From assembly GCA_964457685.1 (NCBI GenBank), contig CAYWFS010000011.1, positions 1 through 42,921 on the forward strand: a stretch of 42,921 nucleotides of DNA. Direction: 5' to 3'. Within the stretch, counting starts at the first letter, position 1. Every line of letters begins with the position of its first letter. This document shows, in pieces, positions 16,914 through 25,420 of the stretch. The DNA comes from UMGS1696 sp964457685 (GTDB lineage: Bacteria > Bacillota > Clostridia > Oscillospirales > CAG-272). Position numbers and translations under genes: made by a program. The notes beneath the pieces are model-generated. The model had not been told where the DNA came from, searched no databases, and saw only the letters and a list, made by a program, of their open reading frames with translations.

Positions 16914-17369
16914 GTGAGTATAGGAAACGGTGAAAAGGTCAAAATGATAGGATGTCTGACAAACGACCTCGATATGGTGTATCACACTGCGGCTTTTCAT
17001 CTAAACGTGTCGGACAGCGTTCTGTGGATAATGTACGTTATGTTTGACAAAGGAGACGGATGCTATCTGCATGATGTTTGCACTTCAAGCGGACTAAGCA
17101 AGCAGACAATAAATTCCGCTATAAGAAAGCTTGAAAACGATGATATACTGTATCTGGTACAGGATAAAGGAAAGCATAAAAAGGTTTTTCTTACCGACAA
17201 GGGAAAGGAATATCTGAAAGAAACCGCCGAAAAGCTGTTCCGTGCAGAATGTGCGGCACTTTCGGACTGGTCGGAGGAGGAATTCAACACCTATCTTCGT
17301 CTGACACAAAAATATCTCGATTCTCTGAAAGCACAAATAAAGATACTCGGAAATAAGGAGGAAAAATGA
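16914..17369 (+). CDS. MarR-family transcriptional regulator
   Basis: The product is 151 residues. Winged helix-turn-helix: helix pair LHDVCTSSGLSKQTINSAIRKLE, then the wing with KKVFLTDKGKEY, flanked by dimerisation helices. The start is GTG at 16914 with AGGAG six bases upstream. Its stop overlaps the ATG of the MATE transporter by four bases, so the two are translationally coupled. It most likely represses its own operon and responds to a compound exported by the MATE protein. The promoter directly upstream is near-perfect. Confidence 0.88.
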   Translation: MSIGNGEKVKMIGCLTNDLDMVYHTAAFHLNVSDSVLWIMYVMFDKGDGCYLHDVCTSSGLSKQTINSAIRKLENDDILYLVQDKGKHKKVFLTDKGKEYLKETAEKLFRAECAALSDWSEEEFNTYLRLTQKYLDSLKAQIKILGNKEEK

Positions 17370-18709
17370 AAAAAGAAATACAGCTCTCCGATCACTTTGA
17401 TTACGGAAGACTGCTCAGATTTACCGTTCCGTCAATAATTATGATGATATTTATGTCTATCTACAGTGTCGTTGACGGATTTTTCGTATCAAACTTCGCC
17501 GGAAAAACTCCCTTTGCTGCGATAAACCTTATTATGCCGTTCCTTATGATTCTCGGAACAGTCGGATTCATGTTCGGAACAGGTGGCTCGGCGATAGTTT
17601 CTCAGAATCTCGGTGAGGGCAAAAAGGAGCTTGCAAACAAGCATTTCTCACTTTTCGTATACACATCTACTGTAATTGCTATCGTTCTTGCAGTTATAGG
17701 TATAGTGTTAGCTCGTCCCATAGCCGCACTTCTCGGAGCTGAGGGTGAAATACTCGATGATGCGGTGCTTTATGCCCGTATATATCTTCTTGCACTTCCC
17801 TTCAACGTGCTTCAGATGCTGTTCCAGTCGTTCTTTGTTACAGCGGAAAAGCCTAAGTTCGGACTTATCGTTACGGTAATGTCAGGAGCTACAAACATAG
17901 TTATGGACGCACTTCTCGTAGGACTTCTTCCGCAGGAGTTCAAGCTCGCAGGAGCCGCAGTAGCTACAGCACTCAGTCAGATAATCGGCGGACTTGTTCC
18001 GATAATCTATTTTTCAAGAGAAAACAGCAGCTTGCTCAGACTTTGTAAAACCGAAATGAGCGGAATTGCAATCGTTCGTGCGTGTACAAACGGTTCTTCC
18101 GAGTTCATGAGCAACATTTCAATGAGCGTAGTAAGTATGCTCTACAATATGCAGCTTCTCAAATACGCAGGAGAAAACGGCATAGCGGCATACGGCTCAA
18201 TGATGTACGTCAGCATGATATTCTCGGCGGCATTTGTTGGATATTCCATCGGAGTTGCTCCCGTCACAGGATACCATTACGGTGCAAAGAACGAAAGTGA
18301 GCTTAAAGGACTTCTGAAAAAGAGCCTTATCATAATAGCGTCATTCTCCGTTCTTATGTTTGCGGCCTCTGAGCTTCTCGCATATCCGCTTTCATATGTG
18401 TTTGTCGGCTATGATGCAGAGCTTCTCGATTTGACCGTTCATGGATTTAAAATTTTCTCCATATCCTTTGCTTTCATGGGATTCTCCATCTATTCTTCAG
18501 GCTTCTTCACATCTCTCGGAGACGGACTTACCTCGGCACTTATTTCATTCCTCAGAACACTCGTATTACAGGTTGCGGCAGTTCTTATTCTTCCCGCACT
18601 GTTCGAGATTGACGGTGTTTGGTGGTCGATAGCCGTAGCCGAAATAATGGCAGTTATCCTCAGTGCAATATTCCTTGTTATAAAAAGAAAGAAGTATCGC
18701 TACTTCTAA
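17366..18709 (+). CDS. MATE-family efflux transporter
   Basis: The product is 447 residues with about twelve hydrophobic segments, the normal length. The N-terminus FTVPSIIMMIFMSIYSVVDG and GTGGSAIVSQNLGEGKKE are characteristic of clostridial MATE (NorM/DinF-type) proteins. It exports cationic or xenobiotic compounds in exchange for Na+ or H+ across the cytoplasmic membrane. It overlaps the marR gene by four bases and is controlled with it. Substrate unknown. Confidence 0.92.
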   Translation: MKKEIQLSDHFDYGRLLRFTVPSIIMMIFMSIYSVVDGFFVSNFAGKTPFAAINLIMPFLMILGTVGFMFGTGGSAIVSQNLGEGKKELANKHFSLFVYTSTVIAIVLAVIGIVLARPIAALLGAEGEILDDAVLYARIYLLALPFNVLQMLFQSFFVTAEKPKFGLIVTVMSGATNIVMDALLVGLLPQEFKLAGAAVATALSQIIGGLVPIIYFSRENSSLLRLCKTEMSGIAIVRACTNGSSEFMSNISMSVVSMLYNMQLLKYAGENGIAAYGSMMYVSMIFSAAFVGYSIGVAPVTGYHYGAKNESELKGLLKKSLIIIASFSVLMFAASELLAYPLSYVFVGYDAELLDLTVHGFKIFSISFAFMGFSIYSSGFFTSLGDGLTSALISFLRTLVLQVAAVLILPALFEIDGVWWSIAVAEIMAVILSAIFLVIKRKKYRYF

Positions 18710-18715
18710 AAGAAA

Positions 18716-18798
18716 AACCGTCTGTTACCGAACCGTCCTCCAAATCGTTAGATTTTCAGTCTAACTTTTGGGGGCGGTTCATCAGTCAACAGGCGGTT
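18716..18798. terminator. Large nested inverted repeat between convergent MATE and GNAT genes
   Basis: The outer arms (AACCG.CTGTT at 18716-18726 with AACAG.CGGTT at 18788-18798) enclose a second stem (GAACCG.CC.CCAAA with TTTTGGGGGCGGTTC) and an inner TTAGA/TCTAA loop. A T-rich stretch follows on the plus strand. It probably ends transcription from both sides. Confidence 0.65.
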
Positions 18799-18804
18799 AT
18801 TTAT

Positions 18805-19332
18805 TTAAAGCTCTATCCAAAATTTCTTTAATATTCTGTTTCCACGGGGTTCCTGTACAGTGGATTCGTATTTTCCGCCGTTCGCAAGAATTGTTTTTTC
18901 GCTTGCAATATTGCCGTCAATGCAGGAAACAAGAATCCTTTTAAGTCCAAGCTCACGACAGAAAGGAAGAACAGCGGCAAGCATTTTCTTTGCGTAACCC
19001 TTACGTCTTTCACTCGGTCTTACGGAATATCCGATATTTCCAACGTACTTTTCGAGATACTCGTTAAAGTAGTGTCTTACCTGAATCATTCCGATAAGTC
19101 TGTTGTCTGATTTACGGACGAATAAGAATTGAGTGGCAGGGACAAGATCCGCAGGAATTTTATTTACATCCTCGTAATCTTCGCATAATTTGATGTATTC
19201 CGCAATATCCTCGTATCTTCGGAGAGGACCGCAACCGTCCATACTGCTGTCAGCGTCAATAAATTCCTGTTTATATTCGGAAATTTGGCTTGCATATTCG
19301 AGAGAGGGGCGAATTAAAATCATCTCTTCCAT
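18805..19332 (-). CDS. GNAT-family N-acetyltransferase
   Basis: The product is 175 residues. It has the GNAT core: GMIQVRHY strand, NIGYSVRPSERRKGYAKKML (acetyl-CoA loop RRKGYA), LVSCIDGNIASEKTILANGGKYE. It transfers an acetyl group from acetyl-CoA to an amine; the substrate is unknown. It is a monocistronic minus-strand gene, converging on the MATE gene. The SD is weak (AAGAGTG). Confidence 0.88.
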   Translation of the reverse strand: MEEMILIRPSLEYASQISEYKQEFIDADSSMDGCGPLRRYEDIAEYIKLCEDYEDVNKIPADLVPATQFLFVRKSDNRLIGMIQVRHYFNEYLEKYVGNIGYSVRPSERRKGYAKKMLAAVLPFCRELGLKRILVSCIDGNIASEKTILANGGKYESTVQEPRGNRILKKFWIEL

Positions 19333-19422
19333 TTGTTATCACTCTTTTCTTATTTTAAAATATGGCTTAGATTATAGCACAGATTTACAAAAAAATCAAG
19401 TTTTTCCGAAAATCACCAAAAC

Positions 19423-19460
19423 AAAAAACTCCTTTGCAGAGTATGCATCGGAGTTTTTTC
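19423..19460 (-). terminator. Terminator of the ABC exporter operon
   Basis: AAAAAACTCC and GGAGTTTTTT arms with a 17-base loop; T-run on the minus strand. Located eight bases after the end of the operon's last gene. Confidence 0.85.
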
Positions 19461-19467
19461 TTGTATA

Positions 19468-21423
19468 TCAGGTCTCGATTCCCGCGAACTGGTTCTGATA
19501 CAGTCCGTAGTATACGCCCTTCTTTTCGAGAAGCTCATCGTGGTTTCCGCTTTCCATTACCTGACCGTCTTTCATAACAATAATTACGTCAGCGTCTCTT
19601 ATTGTGGAAAGTCTGTGAGCTATGATAAGGCTTGTACGGTTCTTCATAAGTGCTACCATCGCCTGCTGAATGTGCATTTCGGTTCTGGTATCTACGGAAG
19701 ATGTTGCTTCATCGAGGATAAGAATCTTCGGGTCGGCAAGTACGGCTCTTGCTATGGAGAGAAGCTGTCTCTGACCCTGGCTGAGGTTACTTCCACCCTC
19801 CGAAAGAACGGTATTATATCCATCGGGGAGTCTTTCGATAAACTCTCTTGCCTCTGCTGTCTCTGCCGCTCGAACGATTTCTTCATCCGTTGCGTCAAGC
19901 TTACCGTATTTGATATTGTTCCCGATTGTGTCATGGAACAATACCGTATCCTGAAGAACTATCGCTATAGCACTTCTAAGCTCGTTTTTCGGAATATCGT
20001 TTATGTCAATTCCGTCAATGGTAATCTTACCCGAGTCTATATCGTAGAATCTTGTAAGGAGGTTTACAATTGTCGTTTTACCTGAGCCTGTCGCACCTAC
20101 AAGTGCTATCTTCTGACCCTGCTTTACCTCAAGGCTGAAGTCTTTAATAACCTTTTTACCCGGAACATAAGAGAAGTCTATGTGAGTAAAGTCTACGTTA
20201 CCCTTCATTCTTGAAATATCGAGTGTCTTTTTGCCCTCGTCTATTTCATCGGGAGTATCAAGGATATTGAACACACGCTCTGCACCTGCAATAGCTGTAA
20301 GAATGTTTGCGTACTGGTTTGAAATCTGGTTGATAGGCTGTGAAAGCTGACGTGAGTACTGGAGTATCGCCTGTACGTCACCGACTGAAATCGCACCCTT
20401 TACAGTAAAGTATGCACCGCTTGCCGCTACTATGAGGTAGTTTAGGTTATTGATGATATTCATCGCAGGACCCATGATACCGCCCCATACGTTCGCCTTA
20501 ATACTGCACACACGGAATTCTTCGCTTATCTTGGCAAATTCACGGCAAGCGTCATCTTCCTTACCGTATGCCATAACAGTCTTATATCCCGTTACCATTT
20601 CCTCAACCTGTGTGTTAAGCTGACCGAGGAGCATCTGTCTTGCTATGAAGTACTTTCTCATGAGCTTGGAAAGTGTCATGGAAACCACAACAGTAAGCGG
20701 AATTGTTATGAGAGAGATAAGAGCCATTCTCCAGTCATACTTGATAAGCATCGCAAACGCACCCACAAGAGTAAGGACTGCCGAAATAAGCGATGTTATC
20801 GACGAAGAAAGAGTCTGCGAGATATTGTCTACGTCGTTTGTCATACGGCTCATGATGTCTCCGTGAGCGTGTGTGTCAACGTAGCTTATCGGGAGGTAGG
20901 ATATCTTACGGAACAGGTCTTTACGCATATTGTAGACGGTGTCCTGAGATATTTTTGCGGAAGCAATTCCCTGTACTATCTGAATAGCAGTGCTTGCGAG
21001 GTAAACCACCGCCATGATAACGAGTGTTTTTACAAGGCTGTCAAAATCTACATTTACCTTACCAGAAGTGAGGGTTATTGCGTCGATTGCCTTACCCTGG
21101 AGAGTAGGTCCGAGAAGGCTGAGGAGAGTAGTTATTATCGTTGTGATAATGATAAGTACAACGGCATATTTGTTTTTACCGATATACTTGAGGAGTTTTC
21201 CGAGTGTCGCACGAACATTTTTCGGTTTTTCACGAATCATTCCGCCGGGGCCTCCGGGACCTCTTCCACCGGGACCACCACCCGGACCTCTGCCTCCGCC
21301 CTGACCGTTTTTCTTCATCATTTCACGAAGCTCGTCTGCTGTAGGTTCGCCCTTTTTACCTTTAGGAGGCTTTCCCGGCATAGGGGGCATGGGAGGATTG
21401 TTCTTGTTCATGTTATCAGCCAT
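19468..21423 (-). CDS. ABC exporter subunit with canonical ATPase site (heterodimeric multidrug type)
   Basis: The product is 651 residues: an unusual Pro/Gly-rich N-terminus (about 1-62, GGGRGPGGGPGG-like), six membrane helices and a C-terminal ATPase. The ATPase has Walker A GATGSGKTT, signature LSQGQRQ (Q for the usual second-position G), Walker B ILILDEATSSVD with the catalytic Glu, and IAHRLST with the switch His. In heterodimeric exporters (BmrCD, LmrCD, TM287/288 type) one subunit keeps the catalytic Glu and the other has lost it; this is the intact one. ATG 21423 has GGAGG eight bases upstream and the gene overlaps its partner by eight bases. The Pro/Gly-rich tail is seen in some clostridial relatives; its role is unknown. 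Confidence 0.93.
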   Translation of the reverse strand: MADNMNKNNPPMPPMPGKPPKGKKGEPTADELREMMKKNGQGGGRGPGGGPGGRGPGGPGGMIREKPKNVRATLGKLLKYIGKNKYAVVLIIITTIITTLLSLLGPTLQGKAIDAITLTSGKVNVDFDSLVKTLVIMAVVYLASTAIQIVQGIASAKISQDTVYNMRKDLFRKISYLPISYVDTHAHGDIMSRMTNDVDNISQTLSSSITSLISAVLTLVGAFAMLIKYDWRMALISLITIPLTVVVSMTLSKLMRKYFIARQMLLGQLNTQVEEMVTGYKTVMAYGKEDDACREFAKISEEFRVCSIKANVWGGIMGPAMNIINNLNYLIVAASGAYFTVKGAISVGDVQAILQYSRQLSQPINQISNQYANILTAIAGAERVFNILDTPDEIDEGKKTLDISRMKGNVDFTHIDFSYVPGKKVIKDFSLEVKQGQKIALVGATGSGKTTIVNLLTRFYDIDSGKITIDGIDINDIPKNELRSAIAIVLQDTVLFHDTIGNNIKYGKLDATDEEIVRAAETAEAREFIERLPDGYNTVLSEGGSNLSQGQRQLLSIARAVLADPKILILDEATSSVDTRTEMHIQQAMVALMKNRTSLIIAHRLSTIRDADVIIVMKDGQVMESGNHDELLEKKGVYYGLYQNQFAGIET

Positions 21424-23170
21424 CTATTTCACCTCCGCTCGATTTCATCTGTGATGAGTAAATATCTCTGTATGCCGCACTTGTTTTCATAAGATTTTCG
21501 TGATTGTCAAATGCCGTTATTTTTCCGTTTTCGATAACAGCTATTCTGTCTGCGTGCATTACGCTGGCAATACGCTGTGCAATCATAATAACGGTAGTTC
21601 CCTCAAACTTCTTGTTAAGCTCGTTTCTGAGCTTTGCTTCTGTTCCGAGGTCGAGTGCGGATGTACTGTCGTCGAAAATAAGTATTTCGGGGTCACGAAG
21701 AACCGCACGGGATATAGCAACTCTCTGCTTCTGACCGCCGGAAAGAGACATACCCTTTTCTGCAACGTAGGATTCATAGCCGTCCTCCATCTTGGAGATG
21801 AATTCGTCAGCCTGAGCTACAACAGCCGCATCTTTCATTTTGTCGTCACTTGAAGCTTCGCTACCCCATTTAATGTTGTCGGAAACAGTTCCCGAGAACA
21901 GCTCACTCTTCTGAAGTACAAAGCCTATCTTTGAGCGGAGTGCGTGGAGATCCCATTTTCTTACGTCAACACCGTCAACGTAAACCGTTCCCTCAACTGC
22001 GTCGTAGAATCTCGGGATAAGGTTTACTATTGAAGACTTACCAGAGCCTGTCGCACCGATTATAGCAACGGTCTCGCCCTTGTTTACTTCAAACGAAATA
22101 TCGTCGATAATATTTCCGCCTGCCGCATCGGGATATTTGAACGAAACGTGGTCGAATCTTACTGTGCCTACTTCGTTGCCTTCCTTTGTTTCGCCGTCTG
22201 TAATAACGCGGTCAGCTTCGAGAACCTCTCTTACACGACCTGCACAAGCCTTACTTCTTGCAATCTGCTGGAATATCATGGACATCATCATAATGGAGCT
22301 AAGTACCTGAGTTATGTATTGAACAGCTGCCATAACGTCACCTACATTAAGACGTGCCGCTTCTACCTGCCAGCCGCCTATGTAAATTATAGCGACTACG
22401 GCAAGGTTCATGAAGAAGCTCATTACGGGCATGATTGCGGACATGATAACGGAAGCCTTATAGTTTACCGCCATGTAGTCGCTGTTTGCCGCATCAAATC
22501 TGCCTATTTCATGCTCTTCTCTGGTGTATGCCTTAACAACTCTTGCACCGGTTACGTTTTCCTGAACGACAGAGTTAACGCCGTCAAGCTTTTTCTGTGC
22601 TACGGAGAACAGCGGAATTGCTTTCTTTATCATAATCGCAACGACCGCAAGAATAAACGGAAGTGCCACTATAACGACATATCCGAACGATATATCAAGT
22701 GTAAGACACATTACAAGTCCGCCGATAAAGTGAATGGGGGCACGGACGAACATTCTAAGCACCATCTGAACAAGATCCTGAAGCGATGTAATATCGTTTG
22801 TAAGTCTTGTTACAAGAGAGCCTGTTGTGAATTTATCTGTCTGCTGAAGAGAAAGAGACATTACCTTATTGAATGCGTCTACTCTTACATCGTTACCGAA
22901 GCCCTGGGAAGCACGGCTGGCAGTATAGCAGCACATAAGTCCCATGAAGCCTCCGATAGCCACAAGGATTATCATTTTCAGGCAGGTTGAAATAATAGAA
23001 TTCATTACCACTTCAAGCTCGCCCGATTCAACTACCGTATTGATTATTTGCGACATCAGCTTAGGCTGCATAAGGTCAACAAGAACCTCTCCAACCATAA
23101 ACAGAGGAGAAACAATGGCAAAGAACCAATATTTTTTCAGGTATGAAATAAAGCTTACCTTTTTTTTCAA
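21416..23170 (-). CDS. ABC exporter subunit with degenerate ATPase site (partner subunit)
   Basis: Six membrane helices and a C-terminal ATPase. Walker A GATGSGKSS and signature LSGGQKQ are intact, but Walker B reads ILIFDDSTSALD, with Asp in place of the catalytic Glu, and the switch reads IAQRIAS, with Gln for His. This is the degenerate partner of a heterodimer with the downstream gene. A longer reading starts at TTG 23185, but that codon overlaps the SD (GGAGG at about 23179-23183). The in-frame TTG at 23170, eight bases after GGAGG, is the better start (584 residues). Transcribed after marR and before its partner, and expected to export drugs or lipid-like molecules. Confidence 0.9.
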   Translation of the reverse strand: MKKKVSFISYLKKYWFFAIVSPLFMVGEVLVDLMQPKLMSQIINTVVESGELEVVMNSIISTCLKMIILVAIGGFMGLMCCYTASRASQGFGNDVRVDAFNKVMSLSLQQTDKFTTGSLVTRLTNDITSLQDLVQMVLRMFVRAPIHFIGGLVMCLTLDISFGYVVIVALPFILAVVAIMIKKAIPLFSVAQKKLDGVNSVVQENVTGARVVKAYTREEHEIGRFDAANSDYMAVNYKASVIMSAIMPVMSFFMNLAVVAIIYIGGWQVEAARLNVGDVMAAVQYITQVLSSIMMMSMIFQQIARSKACAGRVREVLEADRVITDGETKEGNEVGTVRFDHVSFKYPDAAGGNIIDDISFEVNKGETVAIIGATGSGKSSIVNLIPRFYDAVEGTVYVDGVDVRKWDLHALRSKIGFVLQKSELFSGTVSDNIKWGSEASSDDKMKDAAVVAQADEFISKMEDGYESYVAEKGMSLSGGQKQRVAISRAVLRDPEILIFDDSTSALDLGTEAKLRNELNKKFEGTTVIMIAQRIASVMHADRIAVIENGKITAFDNHENLMKTSAAYRDIYSSQMKSSGGEIDG

Positions 23171-23197
23171 AATATCATCCTCCAAACTATAATTTTT

Positions 23198-23698
23198 TTA
23201 ATATATCATAGAGTCATTATCATTTTCCGTAATCATGTTGTTTTTGAGCTTTTCGAGAAGTCTTACAAGTGTGTCATACTCACTTGAGGTGAGGTTGCTC
23301 ATAGCCTGCTCCTCCTCCATACGGATACGCTTTCTCATTTTGTCGTCTATCTCACGTCCCTTTTCGGTAAGATAAACTCTTGTCGCTCTGAGGTCGTACT
23401 GGTCGGGAGTTCTGCGTACAAATCCTTCATGCTCAAGCTTCTGGAGAACAACGCTGATTGTCGGTGCTTTAAGATGCGTAGCTTTAACAAGATCAAGCTG
23501 TGTTCTGCCGTCCTTTTTGGAAAGCTCTCTTATAAGCTCACGTCCGGATTTCTGAGATATGGGATTGTCTTCTCCCTTTTCTCTGATTTTGTCTCCCATG
23601 AGTCTTGATATTTCGCCGATAAGCTCCATAGGGGATTTTTTGTATGGATTGACTTTTTCATAAGGCTCGGGTGCTTTTCCGTTTACGTTTAAGTTCAT
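23198..23698 (-). CDS. MarR-family regulator of the ABC exporter operon
   Basis: About 166 residues. Winged-helix segment TQLDLVKATHLKAPTISVVLQKLEHEGFV, then RRATRVYLTEKG as the wing, and flanking dimer helices. The longer frame starts at 23710, but that ATG lies inside the SD (ATGGAGG); ATG 23698, five bases after GGAGG, is the likely start. First gene of a three-gene operon with both ABC subunits, and almost certainly an autorepressor, with an inverted repeat between its promoter and its start codon. Confidence 0.9.
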   Translation of the reverse strand: MNLNVNGKAPEPYEKVNPYKKSPMELIGEISRLMGDKIREKGEDNPISQKSGRELIRELSKKDGRTQLDLVKATHLKAPTISVVLQKLEHEGFVRRTPDQYDLRATRVYLTEKGREIDDKMRKRIRMEEEQAMSNLTSSEYDTLVRLLEKLKNNMITENDNDSMIY

Positions 23699-23712
23699 AT
23701 TGACCTCCATTT

Positions 23713-23742
23713 AATTAGTTTAAATATAGTTCATTACTAATT
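23713..23742. promoter_or_regulatory. Likely MarR operator (inverted repeat)
   Basis: AATTAGT (23713-23719) and ACTAATT (23736-23742) form a perfect inverted repeat, 16 bases apart, downstream of the -10 box. Related TTAATTAGG sequence lies between it and the -10. The placement would block early elongation or open-complex formation. Confidence 0.6.
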
Positions 23743-23755
23743 TAATTCCTAATTA

Positions 23756-23784
23756 ATTATAACTCAGCATATTTCAAATGTCAA
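23756..23784 (-). promoter_or_regulatory. Consensus promoter of the marR-ABC operon
   Basis: On the minus strand perfect TTGACA (23779-23784), 17 bases and perfect TATAAT (23756-23761). Confidence 0.9.
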
Positions 23785-23860
23785 TGTGGGATTTTAAACA
23801 ATATATATATCAAACCAAACAACATGATTCATTTTTTTGTTATTGTTGATTTATCAAAAT

Positions 23861-23921
23861 AAAAAAATATGCAGTCCCTATCGCTCATACTGTATAAAAA
23901 TAAGCTGTGTAGGTACTGCAT
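23861..23921 (-). terminator. Terminator of the GerA-type gene
   Basis: ATGCAGT.CC and GG.ACTGCAT arms (23915-23921 with 23869-23875 at the ends) with a long loop, followed by seven T on the minus strand. Confidence 0.75.
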
Positions 23922-23932
23922 TTCTTGTTTTT

Positions 23933-25360
23933 TCAGTCATTTTTCTTCATACGAAAGAAAAGTCTTTTGAGAGCATTTGCGTCAAACGGGATGAGAGGAT
24001 AAAGATAGCTTCTTTTGCCGTTAAAGCCGTTGTTTGTTGCGGCAATCATTATCGCAAGCACAATTCCGACAACAAAGCCGTAAATATCAAGAAGTGCTGT
24101 CAGACACAGTATCATAACTCGCATATACTTGAAAGCATATCCAAGCTCATAGCTCGACTGTGTAAAATTCGCTATCGCAACAAAAGCCATGTAAAGGATA
24201 ACATCGGGACACAGCCATCCGACAGTCACGGCAAAATCTCCGAGAAGAAGACCGCCGACAACGGACAGCGAATTTGACAGCACGCTCGGAGTGTTAAGTG
24301 AAGCAAGCTTCAATCCGTCAAGTGCAAGCTCCGTCATGATTAGCTGAGTAAATATCGGTATCTCTCCGCTGTCTTCGGGTACGACAAACACAAGCCACGG
24401 CGGAAGTGACGATGAATGTTCGAGAAGAAGGTACCAAAGCGGAGTAAGCAGCATAGTTATCCAAAAAATAAAGTGTCGGAGAAGTCGGAGATATGTTCCA
24501 GTGAGCGGCGGAAAATAGAAGTCATCGGTCTCTTGCATGAAATCGAACATAGATGTCGGAAATATCATTGCCTCCGGGCTGTTGTCGCACAGGACTATCA
24601 CTCCTCCCTCAAGCAGAATTGCGGCGGCGGCATCGGGTCGTTCCGTTGCTCGAATTTTCGGAAAGGGATTATACCATTTTGTTTTGATAAGGCATTCCGA
24701 CAGACTTTGGTGACCGAGAACAAGCGAATCCGTCTCAAGTGACGATATTTTATCACACAGCTCTTTTACATAATCCGTATCTGCTCGCCCTCTCATGTAG
24801 CACAGTGCTATGTCCGTTCGTGTGCTTTTCCCTACATTCAAATACTTTACCGTAAGCTCGGGTGAACGTATTCTTCTCCTTATCATGGCGGTGTTGAATA
24901 TAAGAGTCTCTACAAATCCGTCACGGCTTCCACGCATAACCTTATCGTTTTCAGGCTCCTCGGTATTTCTGGCAGGGTATGTTCTGAGATCGATTATAAG
25001 TGCGTTTGCGTCAAAGCAGTCGCAGAAAAATGCCGTACATCCGCTCATTACCATAAGAATTATCTCGTCTACGGAATTTGTAACGTCCACCTCAGCGGCA
25101 GGAATATGACGGTATGCAAATTCCTTGGCACTTCCCTCTCCGTTATCGCCGAAATCCTTTACAGAGACTACATACGTCATCAGTTTTTGCAAGGTTTCGC
25201 TTTTTACAAATCCGTCTATATAGTACATCACTATCACGGCACCGGATATTTCCATCGTTTTCTTTATTATGTCAAAGCTGTCGTTCGGTCTGAGTATCGA
25301 ATCCATAAGAGCAATATCTTTCTCAAAAGCTCCGCTGACCTTTTCTTTATATATTTGCAT
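23933..25360 (-). CDS. GerA/SpoVAF-family spore germination protein
   Basis: The product is 475 residues. A soluble N-terminal domain (about 1-270) with DGFVETLIFNTAMIRRRIRSPELTVKYLNVGKST, the most conserved GerA A-subunit segment, is followed by about five membrane helices, PPLTGTYLRLLRH and VVPEDSGEIPIFTQLIMTELALDGLKLAS. The C-terminus (SYLYPLIPFDANALKRLFFR) is closest to the SpoVAF type. These proteins sit in the inner spore membrane and take part in nutrient sensing or dipicolinate release. No GerB- or GerC-type gene is adjacent, so it is a stand-alone A subunit. The start codon lies directly after the upstream terminator, and GGGGG in that hairpin serves as SD, which is unusual (see findings). 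Confidence 0.9.
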   Translation of the reverse strand: MQIYKEKVSGAFEKDIALMDSILRPNDSFDIIKKTMEISGAVIVMYYIDGFVKSETLQKLMTYVVSVKDFGDNGEGSAKEFAYRHIPAAEVDVTNSVDEIILMVMSGCTAFFCDCFDANALIIDLRTYPARNTEEPENDKVMRGSRDGFVETLIFNTAMIRRRIRSPELTVKYLNVGKSTRTDIALCYMRGRADTDYVKELCDKISSLETDSLVLGHQSLSECLIKTKWYNPFPKIRATERPDAAAAILLEGGVIVLCDNSPEAMIFPTSMFDFMQETDDFYFPPLTGTYLRLLRHFIFWITMLLTPLWYLLLEHSSSLPPWLVFVVPEDSGEIPIFTQLIMTELALDGLKLASLNTPSVLSNSLSVVGGLLLGDFAVTVGWLCPDVILYMAFVAIANFTQSSYELGYAFKYMRVMILCLTALLDIYGFVVGIVLAIMIAATNNGFNGKRSYLYPLIPFDANALKRLFFRMKKND

Positions 25361-25406
25361 AAAAATCCCCCGACCATATAATCTAAGCTGATTATTGACC
25401 GAGGGA
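25361..25406 (-). terminator. Terminator of the RNA methyltransferase gene, abutting the GerA-type start codon
   Basis: The inner stem ATAATC/GATTAT (25378-25383 with 25390-25395) has a TAAGCT loop. The outer pairs include TCCC/GGGA (25366-25369 with 25403-25406) with internal loops. On the minus strand TTTTT and then the ATG of the next gene follow. The 3' arm contains the GGGGG that would act as SD of the next gene. Confidence 0.7.
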
Positions 25407-25420
25407 TCTCTTATTATTCA
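25391..25420 (-). promoter_or_regulatory. Candidate sporulation (sigma-G-like) promoter for the GerA-type gene
   Basis: On the minus strand TGAATA (25415-25420) matches the sigma-G -35 consensus as I remember it. It is followed 17 bases later by CAATAAT (25391-25397), a weak match to the -10. A transcript from here would begin inside or after the loop of the terminator hairpin. The sequence match is suggestive only. Confidence 0.4.

Noticed and set aside
22148..22990. Plus-strand frame of 280 codons opposite the ABC exporter subunit
   Set aside because: The minus strand has all ABC motifs; the opposite frame is Cys/Tyr/His-rich with no motifs.
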